NCBI GenBank assembly: GCA_954871525.1
Contig: OX940865.1
Coordinates: 8,804,001-8,868,000, forward strand
Length of the DNA: 64,000 bases
Direction of reading: 5' to 3'
Origin: Parietaria judaica
Taxonomy: Eukaryota > Streptophyta > Magnoliopsida > Rosales > Urticaceae
Shown here: one piece after another, positions 1 to 10,237 of the stretch
How positions within the stretch are numbered: the stretch's first letter is position 1
How the letters are laid out: each line of letters starts with the position of its first letter
Program-made: the position numbers and the translations under genes
Notes under the pieces: generated by a model
Databases searched by the model: none
The model's input: the letters and a program-made list of their open reading frames with translations, nothing else
Told to the model about the DNA's origin: nothing

Positions 1-55
1 AATTAAATCAAACTTATTTTCCATTTCACTGTCTAAACTGAGTGTAATTTAACAG

Positions 56-145
56 GGAGACATTCCGATACCGTTCCTTCTCAACGGAGCCGTATTTGCA
101 GCTGCAGGTTACGCAGCTGTTCAAAAGGCAAGAAGAATGCTCTGA
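56..145 (+). CDS. 3'-terminal exon of an unidentified gene (partial)
   Basis: A splice acceptor (TTTAACAG, ending at 55) is followed by an open 29-codon stretch in phase 0 ending in TGA at 143-145. The peptide starts GDIPIPFLLNGAVFAAAGYA and ends QKARRML. It is small-residue rich and hydrophobic over about 18 residues, which suggests a C-terminal membrane segment followed by a short basic tail. The rest of the gene lies before the window. I do not recognise the family. The exon is supported by the acceptor, the clean frame and a composition far more GC-rich than the flanks. Confidence 0.6.
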   Translation, partial: GDIPIPFLLNGAVFAAAGYAAVQKARRML

Positions 146-738
146 GCTTCGGGTTTGATTAACTAAATATGCTAATAGTAATAGGGGAAGAGAGAGGGAT
201 CGTCATACACCATAGACAATGATACTTGTCTACAAATGCAAACCTACATGCGAATTGTTTTTTATCTTTATCGGGGATTAAATCTCAGTTATGGGAAAAA
301 CATGTTATTGTGTGATGATTTCCACGATTCCGTGAAGAGGAAATAATGTGTCGACAAAGGACACGACTCCGTGAAGAAAAAACAATCAATCTTAATCCCG
401 AGTTTACATATGCTCGGGAAATTAATTTCATCGATATAGAGCTGGGTCTCGTCGTGTTGCCGTGCTTGTGCCGTGTTCACTTCATGTTATTGAATTGTGT
501 TCGATATGTTTGGGCTTTATATTCATTTACAATCGACCGATAAAATTTATATCGTTATCGTATCGTATTTGTAAACATTACGCAAGCTAGAAAACTTAAT
601 TCACAAGCTTCTAGACTAGAGAGAGCTTGGTCAACTTTTCCCACAAAGAAGAACAATAAGAGCTTTTATTTTTTCGTTCTTAAAACATACAGATACATGG
701 CAACCAATTAGCCTCATGCTCTATGTTGGCGAATATCG
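146..738. other. Spacer, no gene seen
   Basis: Presumed 3' UTR of the preceding gene, then AT-rich spacer. Short open frames here lack coding character. I see no RNA gene or element end. Confidence 0.6.
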
Positions 739-1017
739 GAAGCGGAGATTGATTGTCTTTGTGCAACTCAACTTTTCAACGGGGGAAGCTATGACGGCAT
801 TCAAGGCCCTATTGTCTCTAGTATTGGACGTTTTTTTAGAACGGAAGGATCTAATGGTATGTGCCGTTGGGTACCTAGGTCTTGTCACGAGGTAGCTAAT
901 CTCATAGCTAAATAACGTTTGTCCAACTCGGTCCGTGACTTTCGATCATGTTGTTGTCCTGATTGGCTTCTTCATGTGCTAGACGGGGCTGAGTTCCGAT
1001 TTACTAATGAAATTTAA
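739..1017 (+). pseudogene. Relic of an RNase H-like (RVT_3-type) retroelement domain
   Basis: Read in one frame from 739 to the TAA at 1015-1017, the sequence gives a C-terminal plant RNase H-like domain: EAEIDCLCATQLFNGG, then CRWVPRSCHEVANLIAK, then PDWLLHVLDGAEFRF. The R-VPR-S-hEVAnLIAK block and the P-WL...LD tail are typical of the RNase H unit at the end of plant LINE-type polyproteins or of free RVT_3 proteins. An in-frame TAA directly after LIAK and the lack of any reverse transcriptase upstream mark it as a fragment. Whether it came from a LINE or from a host RNase H-like gene is undecided. Confidence 0.55.
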
Positions 1018-1030
1018 GTCTACCTTCAAC

Positions 1031-1031
<1 letters not shown>

Positions 1032-1073
<42 letters not shown>
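1032..1073. repeat. (TG/TA)n microsatellite
   Basis: A few TG units run into about 17 TA units directly abutting the foldback element, which may have used the TA tract as its target. Confidence 0.9.
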
Positions 1074-1076
<3 letters not shown>

Positions 1077-1521
1077 ATAATAGCGGCATAAGTCCTCAAC
1101 CTTTACTCAACTGGGGCAGCATAGCCCCAACCTCATTTAATAGCGGTATAAGTACTAAAAGATGATTTCCGTCCATATTTGACTAACGGAAGTAGTCAAC
1201 GTTTGTGTGGTCAGCTTCTCGTCAACGTGGACGCCACATAATCCGACATGTCACCATACATGTCATCCTCGCGTCATCAAATTTAATGCAAAATTAATGG
1301 CGATTGCATTAAATTTGATGACACGAGGATGACGTGTATGGTGACATGTCAGATTACGTGGCGTCCATGTTGATGAGAAGCTGACCACGCAAACGTTGAC
1401 TACTTCCGTTAGTCAAATATGGACGGAAATCATCTTTTAGTACTTATGCCGCTATTAAATGGGGTTGGGACTATGCCGCCCCAGTTGAGTAAAGGTTGAG
1501 GACTTATGCCGCTATTATCCC
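1074..1521. mobile_element. 448-bp foldback MITE with arms covering almost the whole element
   Basis: The left end GGGATAATAGCGGCATAAGT is mirrored by the right end ...ACTTATGCCGCTATTATCCC. The two arms (about 1074-1285 and 1306-1521) are reverse complements for about 210 bp with only scattered mismatches, leaving a loop of roughly 20 bp. Both sides are TA repeat, so the target duplication cannot be defined. There is no coding capacity. A transcript would fold into a long perfect hairpin, a likely 24-nt siRNA source. The phrases 'cataagt.ctcaacctttactcaa' and 'ccgttagtcaaatatgga' recall MULE- or CACTA-like plant MITEs, but I do not assign a superfamily. Confidence 0.85.
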
Positions 1522-2368
1522 ATATATATATAATACAGATATATAACAACCAATTAGCCTCATGCTCTTTGTATGCTCAACAATCAATAAAGTTCTGCCA
1601 TCCAATTTACCCTCACAAGTCATAACCTCCCAACAGTTTATAATCATTGAATTTGCGAGGAAAAGATTATGCCAACCATAATGCTAGACTTAACATGTGA
1701 CTTACTAGATCATTTTCTTCTAAAAATAAAAATAAAAAAATCATGAAATTAATATTTAATAAAATAATTTTAATGTATAATATTCTTTATTTGTGATTCT
1801 AATTAATATTAAAAAAATTGATTATAACAAAATTCTCTGATTCAAACGGCAAACCAATAAGGTCATCCTACAAGAAAGTACTAAATGAAGAAATAATATG
1901 CTATAAATCCCATGCATCAATTGTAATTATGGATATAGATTTATGAAATTTTGACCATAAATATGGAATAATAAATTGTTACTACTTTAGAGGTTAGTGT
2001 AGCATTCATGCTAAATAATGACAATGTACGTAAGTTGTGCATGTACGAAAAAATGAAGTATAATGCTAAATAATACATCCTAAAATTTATGAATCCATGA
2101 ATGAGTCCTTTGCCAAACTATATGTCTATATTGATATAAATAATGGAATAAATAAATTTTTTTTAAAAATAATAATTGAATAAATAGATTGGCCAAGGTT
2201 TCCAATCTATTTTATTTCATAATTATATGCCTAATTACGTGTGTAGCAATTAATTCATAATTATAAATCTCCTTAACTTGAGCATCAAGTTTGTTTATTA
2301 TTATACGTGGCACCGACAGTGAAAGCAACGAAATATCTTTTGCATTAACAGCTATGCTGCAATTATTC

Positions 2369-2369
<1 letters not shown>

Positions 2370-2420
<51 letters not shown>
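2370..2420. repeat. (TTA)17 microsatellite
   Basis: Uninterrupted TTA repeat of about 17 units. The long poly-tyrosine reading frame across it is an artefact of the repeat. Confidence 0.95.
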
Positions 2421-2681
2421 ATAGCTCACATGTGTTATGTTGCTTCCAAGTAGGAATATTTTCATTTATTGCAAACCAACCCTCAATTGTATTTTGCTTT
2501 CTTAATTTTTTATTTTGTAATATTAGTAAGAGTGTTAATATTAAGTAAAAGTAATACATCTTGATTCAATTAAAATTTTAAGTAAACAACTAATATAGTT
2601 ATAATTAAAAGGGGTAAATTGATATAATTTTTTTTATCGGGATACAATCTTTACAAAAGTAATAAGTTAATAAGGTGATTT

Positions 2682-2720
2682 AATAATAATAATAATAATA
2701 ATAATAATAGTAATAATAAT
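2682..2720. repeat. (AAT)n microsatellite
   Basis: About 13 AAT units with one interruption (AGT). Confidence 0.9.
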
Positions 2721-3233
2721 GGGATAGAGTAGTAATTTTTCATATGCCGAGGTTCTCTTACTTTAAGATATTAAAATAATTTTAAGAAAAGCTAACCAAA
2801 AACATTTTAAACTCAATATATATTTAAATTCGTTTAAAACAACCATAAAAACCTGAAATCAGCTCAACTTTTTTTTAATCAAAAGAAAACATTAAAATCC
2901 AAATACCATAGCGAGTGCAATACTTTAAGCTTTTCAAGTAATTAAACAATGATTTATACGGAATAGCAAGATTTTTCATCACCAGACTTAACTGAGAGAC
3001 AACCGCATTTTCTATGAAATAAGGCGAGCCGCATACAAACAAAAATATTTACGAGGTCTTTTACTGTGACGTTTTGTAAATATTACATGAGATCATTATT
3101 TCAAGAAAACGAGACAACCAAGCTTGTTTGTCCTATTGGTGACTTCACTGCATACCTATACAAGAGGTCACATAATCAAACTTCACGAGACACAAAATGT
3201 GTGCCCCCACATATGTAAACTTAGTTATAGTGT

Positions 3234-3930
3234 TGTTAAGGTCAGATTTTGTCAAATCTTTCCCTAACACTACCCTTTGTCGTTTATGAAATAAACGACA
3301 ATAAAATAAGGAAAACAATTGCCTAAGTAGTCCAGGTCCATCAAGGAGTAGAAGAAATAAGGCCCAACAAGCGAAGCCCATGGAAAGTCATCATCCGACC
3401 AAGCCAGCCCAACACCTCATTGCAAGAAAGGAAGCTCATCGGAGAAAGTTCATCGGGAAAGCCTAATCGTATAAAAGATATTCATTCGAGATCGCGAGAA
3501 AGAAGGGAAGATTGGGTTATTCGGTTAAAGATTTCGTGGGATATCCAACGCAAAATAAGGAAGTCAACCACGATCACAGCGAAACAGAAGGAAACCCTAA
3601 CAAGATTTGAGGAATATTCTAGAAGACTTTCAAGCCTATATATACGAATGTAAACTTAGCATAAAGGGAGAGACATCCAGTATTCAATACTTTCATTATT
3701 ATCGTGAGTTTTGAGAGAAATAATATTTGAGTCCTCGAGTTTGCTTATTCATAGTATTCTCGATTTCCCAAGGGTTAAGAGTGAGTAATCTTCGATTGTC
3801 CGAGCTACCAAACGGAAGAAACCGGGTCCTCTCGGGATTATAATAAATCAGAGATATTCGTATTATTTATAATTATCTACTATTTTCGATTATCTTTGTG
3901 ACTGCACGGTGAGTAAAATCGCCCTCTACA
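3234..3930 (+). repeat. 5' LTR
   Basis: 697 bp, TG...CA. A TATA-like TATATATA lies at 3637-3644, the likely U3 promoter. It differs from the 3' LTR at two sites near 3722 (A versus C) and 3742 (T versus A) by eye. Confidence 0.97.
3637..3644 (+). promoter_or_regulatory. TATA box of the LTR promoter
   Basis: CCTATATATACG inside the LTR, with the same sequence in the 3' LTR at 15932-15939. Transcription would start about 30 bp downstream. Confidence 0.6.
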
Positions 3931-3933
3931 GTT

Positions 3934-3951
3934 TGGCGCCCACCGAGGGGG
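3934..3951 (+). other. Primer binding site
   Basis: TGGCGCCCACCGAGGGGG begins 3 bp after the 5' LTR. It starts with the TGG complementary to a tRNA 3' CCA end. I did not determine which tRNA it pairs with. Confidence 0.7.
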
Positions 3952-4000
3952 CTTTGTTTCTTTCTATCGCACAGCCAGGAAATCGAAGGGAGGAAGGAGG

Positions 4001-6439
4001 ATGTCAACCGAGGAAGCCAACTCCGCCCAGGAGCAAACCATGCATCGAATGCAACAACAACTGGCCGAGGCCATCGCAAAGATGACGGAGGTCACAAGCA
4101 AAGCCGAGGAGTCCGCCCGAAAAATAGAGGAGCAGGCCGCGGAGAACAGACGCCTCGCAAGCCTCCTAGAGCGTGCGGAAAGACCGCGCCCGACGAACCA
4201 GATAGCAGAATCGGCCGCACGAGGTGCTGGGGGAAGCGCCAGCAGAGACACGGTGACGACGGACACACCGGTAGGCATGTCAACCCCCTCGCTCATCAGG
4301 AACCTCTTCGACACGGACGCAGCCCAGCCAACCACGGCGAATCGAGCGGAAGACACGCCGGGGAACACACAGGGCAATGCAACGACGGACGTGGCGGCAA
4401 GAGTGGCCGAAGAAGTGGCCAAGGCGATGGCCTTAATGTCTGCGAAGATGGAAGCCAAGCTCGGACAGGTCGCTTCACAGGTGCATCAAGCGACGAGCTC
4501 GGCGCCAGAAATCGACAGGATGGTGCGAGAAGCCAGAATCACCCCGTTCACGACGAGGATTCGGGGAATAGAGCTGGAGGAATTACCAAAGATCAGACTC
4601 ACGCCGTACAAAGGGGATACGGACCCCCATACACACGTGAAGTCATTCCGAATCGCGACGGACCACATCGGGGGCGAAGAGGTCCGGAAGGAAGCCGTCC
4701 TGTGCAGACTTTTCATCGCAAGTTTGCAAGGCCGCGCCAGCGACTGGTTCGCAAGACTGACGCCGGGTTCTATCAACACCTCCGACGAGTTGGTCGCACT
4801 CTTCCTAAAGCACTTCTCCATCTACGTACAGACGGAGCTAACGGTGTCCAACCTCTTCGATGTCAAGCAAGGGAAGAACGAACCTCTTCGGCAGTATATA
4901 GAGAAATTCAAGAACGTCATGTTCCGAATCCCGAAGATCGAAGACGTCGTCTCGGTCCAAGCTCTAAAACATGGTCTATACTACCAGTCCCCGTTCAACG
5001 ACGAATTGTGCGTCTCGTTGCCAAAGTCGATAGAAGATGCGCTCCACAAAGCAACAATCTACATGGACATGGAAGAGAATAAGGCGATCAAGAAAAGGCT
5101 AGAAGAGGAAGCTGAGGGCCGAACGAGGCCAGACAGGAAGGAAACTAGAGACGGACGAGAGGGATCGTCGTCCAGAACAAGGAGAGAGGGAGAGCGACGA
5201 GATCGGAGAAGCAGAGACGGGGCCGACGAGCGAAGGATCAGGGAGAACCCTGGACACGGAGTCTATCAGTTGGACGGAAAGAAAGAGGCGCTCGGCAATC
5301 ACGAGGGCCATCGGCAGGAGGCAGTCCCGCAAGGAAACTCACAACCAGGGTACTTCCCGAGCAACCAGGGAAGCTTTCCGGAAAATCGAGGAGGTTACTC
5401 TGGCAACCGAGGAGGCTATTCTGGAGGCCGAGGAGGATTTTCGGGTGGCCGAGGAGGTCATTCCGGCGGTCGAGGCAGCTACGAAAGGAAGCCCTGGCCG
5501 AGGGACATGAGCAAGTACTGCTCTTTCCACGAATATCACGGTCATGCGACCGACGAGTGCGCCACTCTGAAGAAGATGATCCAAAGAAGGATCGAACAAG
5601 GGGAATTCCAAGACGTCTCCCAAAAACCCACTCAGCCGTGGAACAACGACAACCGGTCGTGGCCGAACAAGCGGGAGGCGCCAGCTCAGCGCGCGGGAGG
5701 AAACCAAGAGGCCCCCAAAAGAAGCCTCGCGATCGAGGAAGCATCGGGGGAACGCCCGACCGATGGGAGGCCAGTTGCCAGACCAAGGATCGACTTGATC
5801 ATGGGAGGATCTCGCCTCTGCGAAGATTCCATCAACAGCATCAAGGCCTACCAACGCAGAGGGAAGGAGTCCGCTCAGGAAGATGCGCGGATGACCGGTC
5901 CGAAGACGACGATAGAGTTCGTCGACGAAGAAGTATGCGCAGACGAGCATGACGATGCCCTGGTATTGGAGCTCAACATAGGAGGATGCGACGTTGCTCG
6001 CGTCCTCGTCGACAATGGAAGCTCGGTCGACGTCATCACTTACGACTGTCTGACGCGAATGGAGATTGAAGATTTGGTCATCGGAGGCCGTCCGCGCAAG
6101 GTGTCTGGTTTCAACGGAGACGTGGCTCTTTCGCTGGGAACGGTGGATCTCCCCGTCTACGCCGGAACCGTCCATCGGATGACCGAGTTCATGGTGTTGG
6201 ACGTGCGATCGCACTTCAACGTAATCCTCGGGAGACCATGGATTCACTCGATGAAGGCCGTCCCGTCCACCTATCACCGATGCATCAAGTTCCCCGGACG
6301 AATAGAAGGAACCATCGACGAAATCCGAGGAAGCAGCGAAGCCTATCGCATTTGCTACATGATGCACTACCGAGCGATGAGCGCGTCCAAGGACGTCGAG
6401 AAGGCCGAAGGCAGCGGCAGCAAGCCAGCCGCTCAATAA
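4001..6439 (+). CDS. gag-pro: Retrotransposon gag-protease polyprotein, 812 aa
   Basis: Encodes the capsid/nucleocapsid and aspartic protease of the element. Residues about 10-60 are a charged, likely coiled-coil segment. A gag capsid core lies around residues 195-340 (RLFIASLQGRASDWFARL, LKHFSI, LFDVKQG). Then come a highly charged R/E/D stretch, an RGG-like GGYSGNRGG repeat (about 460-495), and a single zinc-knuckle-like YCSFHEYHGHATDEC from C507 (C-x2-H-x4-H-x4-C, the plant Tat/Athila variant). The protease motif VLVDNGSSVDVI has its aspartate at residue 671 (D-N-G instead of the usual D-T/S-G), followed by ILGRPWIH. ATG 4001 is the first start after the primer site. The frame ends with TAA at 6437-6439, in the same frame as pol. 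Confidence 0.93.
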   Translation: MSTEEANSAQEQTMHRMQQQLAEAIAKMTEVTSKAEESARKIEEQAAENRRLASLLERAERPRPTNQIAESAARGAGGSASRDTVTTDTPVGMSTPSLIRNLFDTDAAQPTTANRAEDTPGNTQGNATTDVAARVAEEVAKAMALMSAKMEAKLGQVASQVHQATSSAPEIDRMVREARITPFTTRIRGIELEELPKIRLTPYKGDTDPHTHVKSFRIATDHIGGEEVRKEAVLCRLFIASLQGRASDWFARLTPGSINTSDELVALFLKHFSIYVQTELTVSNLFDVKQGKNEPLRQYIEKFKNVMFRIPKIEDVVSVQALKHGLYYQSPFNDELCVSLPKSIEDALHKATIYMDMEENKAIKKRLEEEAEGRTRPDRKETRDGREGSSSRTRREGERRDRRSRDGADERRIRENPGHGVYQLDGKKEALGNHEGHRQEAVPQGNSQPGYFPSNQGSFPENRGGYSGNRGGYSGGRGGFSGGRGGHSGGRGSYERKPWPRDMSKYCSFHEYHGHATDECATLKKMIQRRIEQGEFQDVSQKPTQPWNNDNRSWPNKREAPAQRAGGNQEAPKRSLAIEEASGERPTDGRPVARPRIDLIMGGSRLCEDSINSIKAYQRRGKESAQEDARMTGPKTTIEFVDEEVCADEHDDALVLELNIGGCDVARVLVDNGSSVDVITYDCLTRMEIEDLVIGGRPRKVSGFNGDVALSLGTVDLPVYAGTVHRMTEFMVLDVRSHFNVILGRPWIHSMKAVPSTYHRCIKFPGRIEGTIDEIRGSSEAYRICYMMHYRAMSASKDVEKAEGSGSKPAAQ

Positions 6440-6445
6440 CAATTA
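6434..6445 (+). promoter_or_regulatory. Stop-codon readthrough signal between gag-pro and pol
   Basis: The context is CAA-TAA-CAA-TTA. The six bases after the stop match CARYYA, the tobamovirus type I leaky-stop consensus, and the upstream CAA codon is also the one used there. Gag-pro and pol share a frame, and no further stop occurs between this TAA and the pol terminus at 9952. Readthrough would give a polyprotein of 1983 residues with pol as a minority product. Seen: context and frame. Known: this hexanucleotide makes plant stop codons leaky. Inferred: that it works here. Confidence 0.75.
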
Positions 6446-6550
6446 TCCGCGTCTGCTCCGCCTCCACCATCGACGATCAGGAGGAAGCGACGCAGGAAAA
6501 GGGGAAGAGGAGGACCCCCGGGCATCCTCAAGATCCTCAGCGCAGAAGAC

Positions 6551-9500
6551 ATGGAAGACCAAACTGCCGAAGAAAGGCTAGGAGGCCCGCAGCTCGAAGA
6601 AGTGGAACAAGTCTGCATCGATGATTCCGACCCAACCCGAACCGTCGGTATAGGCGCGGGACTCGAATCAGAGATCAAAGCTCAGCTGGTCGAATTCCTG
6701 AAGAAGAACCGAAGAAGCTTCGCATGGTCTCACGAAGACATGCCCGGGATCGATCCGACGATGGTCACCCACCGGCTCAACACGGACCCCGGGCACAAGC
6801 CCGTCATACAGAAGCGAAGGAAGATGGCCTCAGACCGGAACAAGATCATCAACGACGAAGTGGACAAGTTGCTCGCTATGGGAACCATCAGGGAGGTGAA
6901 ATACCCCCAGTGGTTGGCCAACACCGTCGTGGTGAAAAAGAAGAATGGCAAATGGAGAGTATGCGTCGACTTCACGGATCTCAACAAGGCGTGCCCGAAG
7001 GATAGCTTCCCGATGCCAAACATCGATCGCCTTGTCGAAGCCACTTACGGGTACGAGCTCCTAAGCTTCATGGACGCCTACTCGGGCTACCACCAGATCC
7101 GAATGCATCCAGACGACGAAGAGAAGACAGCCTTCATCAGCGAAAGAGGAACCTACTGCTATAAGGTTATGCCTTTCGGTCTGAAAAATGCTGGGGCGAC
7201 ATACCAGAGGCTGATGACAAAGATGTTCCACGAACAGATCGGGAAGAGCATGGAGGTGTATATCGACGACATGGTCGTCAAGTCTCTAAAAGCGGCAATG
7301 CACGTGGAGCATCTGGAAGAATGTTTCGGCGTCCTCAACAAACACCAGATGAAGCTAAACCCCACGAAGTGCACCTTCGGCGTCTCATCCGGGAAATTCT
7401 TAGGACAGATGGTCACCCGACGAGGAATCGAAGCCAACCCCGAACTAGTCGAAGCCATTCAGAGCATGCCATCGCCCAGAAATCGGCGAGAGGTACAGAA
7501 GCTGACAGGAAGGATCAACGCGCTGAGGCGGTTCATCTCGCGACAAGCAGACCGAACTCTTCTATTCTACGAGCTGCTGAGGAAAAACAAGAAGTTCGAA
7601 TGGACCGACAAGTGCGAAGAAGCTTTTCAAGCGCTGAAGGTCTATCTGTCATCACCACCAGTTATGACAAAGCCGGAGCCCGGAGAGCCGCTCTACCTAT
7701 ACATCGCCGTGTCCGATCAGGCGATAAGTCAGGTGCTAGTTCGAGAAGAAAAAGGGGAGCAAAAGCCAGTCTCGTACATCAGCAGAAAGCTCCTCGACGC
7801 CGAGACGAGGTACCCCACCATCGAGAAGCTAGAATTGGCCGTATACGACGCATCGGAGAGACTACGTTTCCACTTCCAAGCCCATACGATCATCGTTATG
7901 ACGGACAGACCGATTCGCTCCATCATTCAAAGCCCGAACCAATCCGGCAGAATCACGAAGTGGAACATAAAGCTAGGGGCGTACGACATCGAATATCAGC
8001 TGCGGACGAGTCTGAAGTCGCAAGTGCTAGCCGATTTCCTCATCGAGCTACCCAGAGAGCCCGTGGAGTTGAGCGATGAAGCCGGCACTTGGAAACTCTG
8101 CGTCGACGGATCGGCGACTTCGATGGGATCAGGAATCGGGATCCGGCTCATCTCTCCAATGGGAGAAGTGATCGAGAAAGCCTGCCGCCTTGCCTATCGC
8201 TCCACCAATAACGAAGCGGAGTACGAGGCACTCATCGTCGGGATGCAATCAGCCATGGCCATCGGGGTAAAGAACTTGAATGCCTTCTCGGATTCCCAAC
8301 TAGTCGTCAAGCAAGTCAGTGGAGAGTACGAGACGAACGATGAAAGGATGGAGGCCTACGCTGGGATAGTCAGGTCCCTCGAGAAGAAGTTCGATTTCTT
8401 CACATTGACACAGGTGTCCAGAGGAGACAACAACCACGCAGATGCCCTGGCGAGCCTGGGGTCAACTACCCAAGTGGGAGAGCTCCGATCGATCACAGTG
8501 GAGACACTACAGACGCCTAGCATCAAGAGAAGCGAAGAGCCCGATGAGAAGAAGCTAAAAGTAAGCGAGGAGGGACAAACCAACGAAGAGGACAGCACTC
8601 GTGGCAGTGACGGAATCCCGAAGGGAAACAATGAAGAAATTCAGCTCGTAGAAGAAAAAGAGAGCGAGGGCGAAGAACCCGGAGTAGTAGAAGGGACAGA
8701 AGACGAGGATTGGCGGACCCCCATCCGAGCATACCTGGTCGAAGGAAAGTCACCCGAAGATCGACAAGAGGCGCGGAAAGTAAAGTCAAAAAGCTCTCGA
8801 TACACGATCATAGACCGAAGGCTTTACTTCAAAAGCCTTGTCGGCCCCTACCTACGCTGTCTAGGCAAAGACGAGGCGGACTACGTCATGGAAGAGATCC
8901 ACAGCGGAGAATGTGGAAATCATTCAGGCGGACGCAACTTATTAAGGAAAGCCAAGTTACAAGGTTTTTTCTGGGAAACAATGCGAGCGGATTGCACCAA
9001 CCACGCCAGGAAGTGCGAGAAATGCCAGCGACACGCCCCAGCAATCAACTGCCCAGCCGAAGAGCTATCGGTGGTGTCGGTGCCCTACCCATTCATGAAG
9101 TGGTCAATGGACATCGTCGGTCCAATGCCAATCGGAGCAAGACAGAAAAGGTTCATGCTGGTGGTCACAGACTTCTTCACCAAATGGACCGAAGCCGAAG
9201 CCTACGCCAACATCAAGGACTCCGATGTCGAGAGCTACGTTTGGAAGAACATAGTCACTCGCTTTGGACTCCCCAGGGAGATAATCGCAGACAACGGGTC
9301 CCAATTCATCTCGAAGAAGTTCAAAGATTTCCTTGCACGATGGAAGATAAAGCTAAACACTTCGACGCCAAGATATCCTCAGGGAAACGGGAACGCCGAA
9401 GCAGTCAACCGGACGATCACCGACAGCCTCAAGAAGCGGCTCGACAAGAAGAAGGGTCTATGGGCAGACGAACTCCCTGGAGTACTTTGGGCTTATCGAA

Positions 9501-9952
9501 CAACGCCACACTCAGCCACCGGAGAAACTCCTTTTGCCCTAGCATTCGGGGTGGAAGCGGTAATCCCGGCGGAAGTAGGAGTTCCCAGTCTCCGGCGATC
9601 CTGGGCACCGAACCACGAGGAGGACAACAACCAAGACCTGCTTCATCAGCTGGACCACATCGATGAAAGACGGGAGCGAGCCAGAGTTCATATAGCGAAT
9701 TACCAGAACACCATCGCACGCTTCTACAACAAAAGGGTGCGACCGAGAAGGTTCCGGGTCGGAGAACTAGTCCTCAGAAGGGTGTTCCAAAACACAGCCG
9801 AGCTTAACGCGGGAAAGCTAGGAGAAAGCTGGGAAGGCCCTTATACGGTGACCCACATCGTCAAGCCAGGGGTGTACGAACTCAAAAACGCCGATGGAGT
9901 CAAGGTCATAAGAAGGTGGAATGTCAAGCATTTGAAGAAATTCTACCAGTAA
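6551..9952 (+). CDS. pol: Retrotransposon pol: reverse transcriptase, two RNase H domains, integrase
   Basis: Open from 6440 onward (1170 residues if reached by readthrough); the first internal ATG is 6551 (1133 aa). In order: RT with VCVDFTDLNKACPKDSFPMP and the catalytic YIDD at residues 237-240; the retroviral-type RNase H (LYLYIAVSDQAISQVL, TDRPI); a second, acquired RNase H (CVDGSATSMGSGIGIRL with Asp519, then NNEAEYEAL), which is diagnostic of Tat elements; an acidic linker (about 655-720); an HHCC integrase zinc finger (H-x-G...NHARKCEKCQRH); and the DDE core D854, D914, E950 (35 residues between the last two). The C-terminus has a GPY/F-like module (WEGPYTVTHIV) and no chromodomain. 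All catalytic residues are present. Confidence 0.95.
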   Translation: MEDQTAEERLGGPQLEEVEQVCIDDSDPTRTVGIGAGLESEIKAQLVEFLKKNRRSFAWSHEDMPGIDPTMVTHRLNTDPGHKPVIQKRRKMASDRNKIINDEVDKLLAMGTIREVKYPQWLANTVVVKKKNGKWRVCVDFTDLNKACPKDSFPMPNIDRLVEATYGYELLSFMDAYSGYHQIRMHPDDEEKTAFISERGTYCYKVMPFGLKNAGATYQRLMTKMFHEQIGKSMEVYIDDMVVKSLKAAMHVEHLEECFGVLNKHQMKLNPTKCTFGVSSGKFLGQMVTRRGIEANPELVEAIQSMPSPRNRREVQKLTGRINALRRFISRQADRTLLFYELLRKNKKFEWTDKCEEAFQALKVYLSSPPVMTKPEPGEPLYLYIAVSDQAISQVLVREEKGEQKPVSYISRKLLDAETRYPTIEKLELAVYDASERLRFHFQAHTIIVMTDRPIRSIIQSPNQSGRITKWNIKLGAYDIEYQLRTSLKSQVLADFLIELPREPVELSDEAGTWKLCVDGSATSMGSGIGIRLISPMGEVIEKACRLAYRSTNNEAEYEALIVGMQSAMAIGVKNLNAFSDSQLVVKQVSGEYETNDERMEAYAGIVRSLEKKFDFFTLTQVSRGDNNHADALASLGSTTQVGELRSITVETLQTPSIKRSEEPDEKKLKVSEEGQTNEEDSTRGSDGIPKGNNEEIQLVEEKESEGEEPGVVEGTEDEDWRTPIRAYLVEGKSPEDRQEARKVKSKSSRYTIIDRRLYFKSLVGPYLRCLGKDEADYVMEEIHSGECGNHSGGRNLLRKAKLQGFFWETMRADCTNHARKCEKCQRHAPAINCPAEELSVVSVPYPFMKWSMDIVGPMPIGARQKRFMLVVTDFFTKWTEAEAYANIKDSDVESYVWKNIVTRFGLPREIIADNGSQFISKKFKDFLARWKIKLNTSTPRYPQGNGNAEAVNRTITDSLKKRLDKKKGLWADELPGVLWAYRTTPHSATGETPFALAFGVEAVIPAEVGVPSLRRSWAPNHEEDNNQDLLHQLDHIDERRERARVHIANYQNTIARFYNKRVRPRRFRVGELVLRRVFQNTAELNAGKLGESWEGPYTVTHIVKPGVYELKNADGVKVIRRWNVKHLKKFYQ

Positions 9953-10237
9953 AGAGCGTCATCGACGCCTTACGATTTCGGTTTTTAGTTAAGTTTTCCT
10001 TTCTATTTTTCTTAAGTTTTTACATTCCATTTTAAAGTTTATTTAACAGGGGACTCCCGACCCTACTTGTTCGGGATCCGCGCGATTGGCTCCGGCCTTA
10101 TTCAATACAACATGGAGTACTCTTCCCTCGCGAGCCGCACCCATTGGGGGACTCGAAGGGTTTAATGAGGCTCGTCTTTTAAGACAATATTCTATCGCTG
10201 ACTCAAATAAACACGTATCACAAAAAAAAAGCAAGAG

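Larger units (their letters stand above)
1522..3233. other. AT-rich spacer, target region of the retrotransposon
   Basis: No gene recognised. Contains trinucleotide microsatellites at 2370-2420 and 2682-2720. The five bases 3229-3233 (AGTGT) are the left copy of the retrotransposon's target duplication. Confidence 0.7.

Noticed and set aside
3420..3653. A 77-residue frame in the LTR, identical in both LTRs
   Set aside because: It is duplicated because the LTRs are; it lacks family features and overlaps the U3 promoter.
4486..6442. Long minus-strand frames opposite gag
   Set aside because: Shadows of the GC-rich gag codon pattern. Unlike the 11.7-15.0 kb antisense gene they have no splice structure, promoter or domain.
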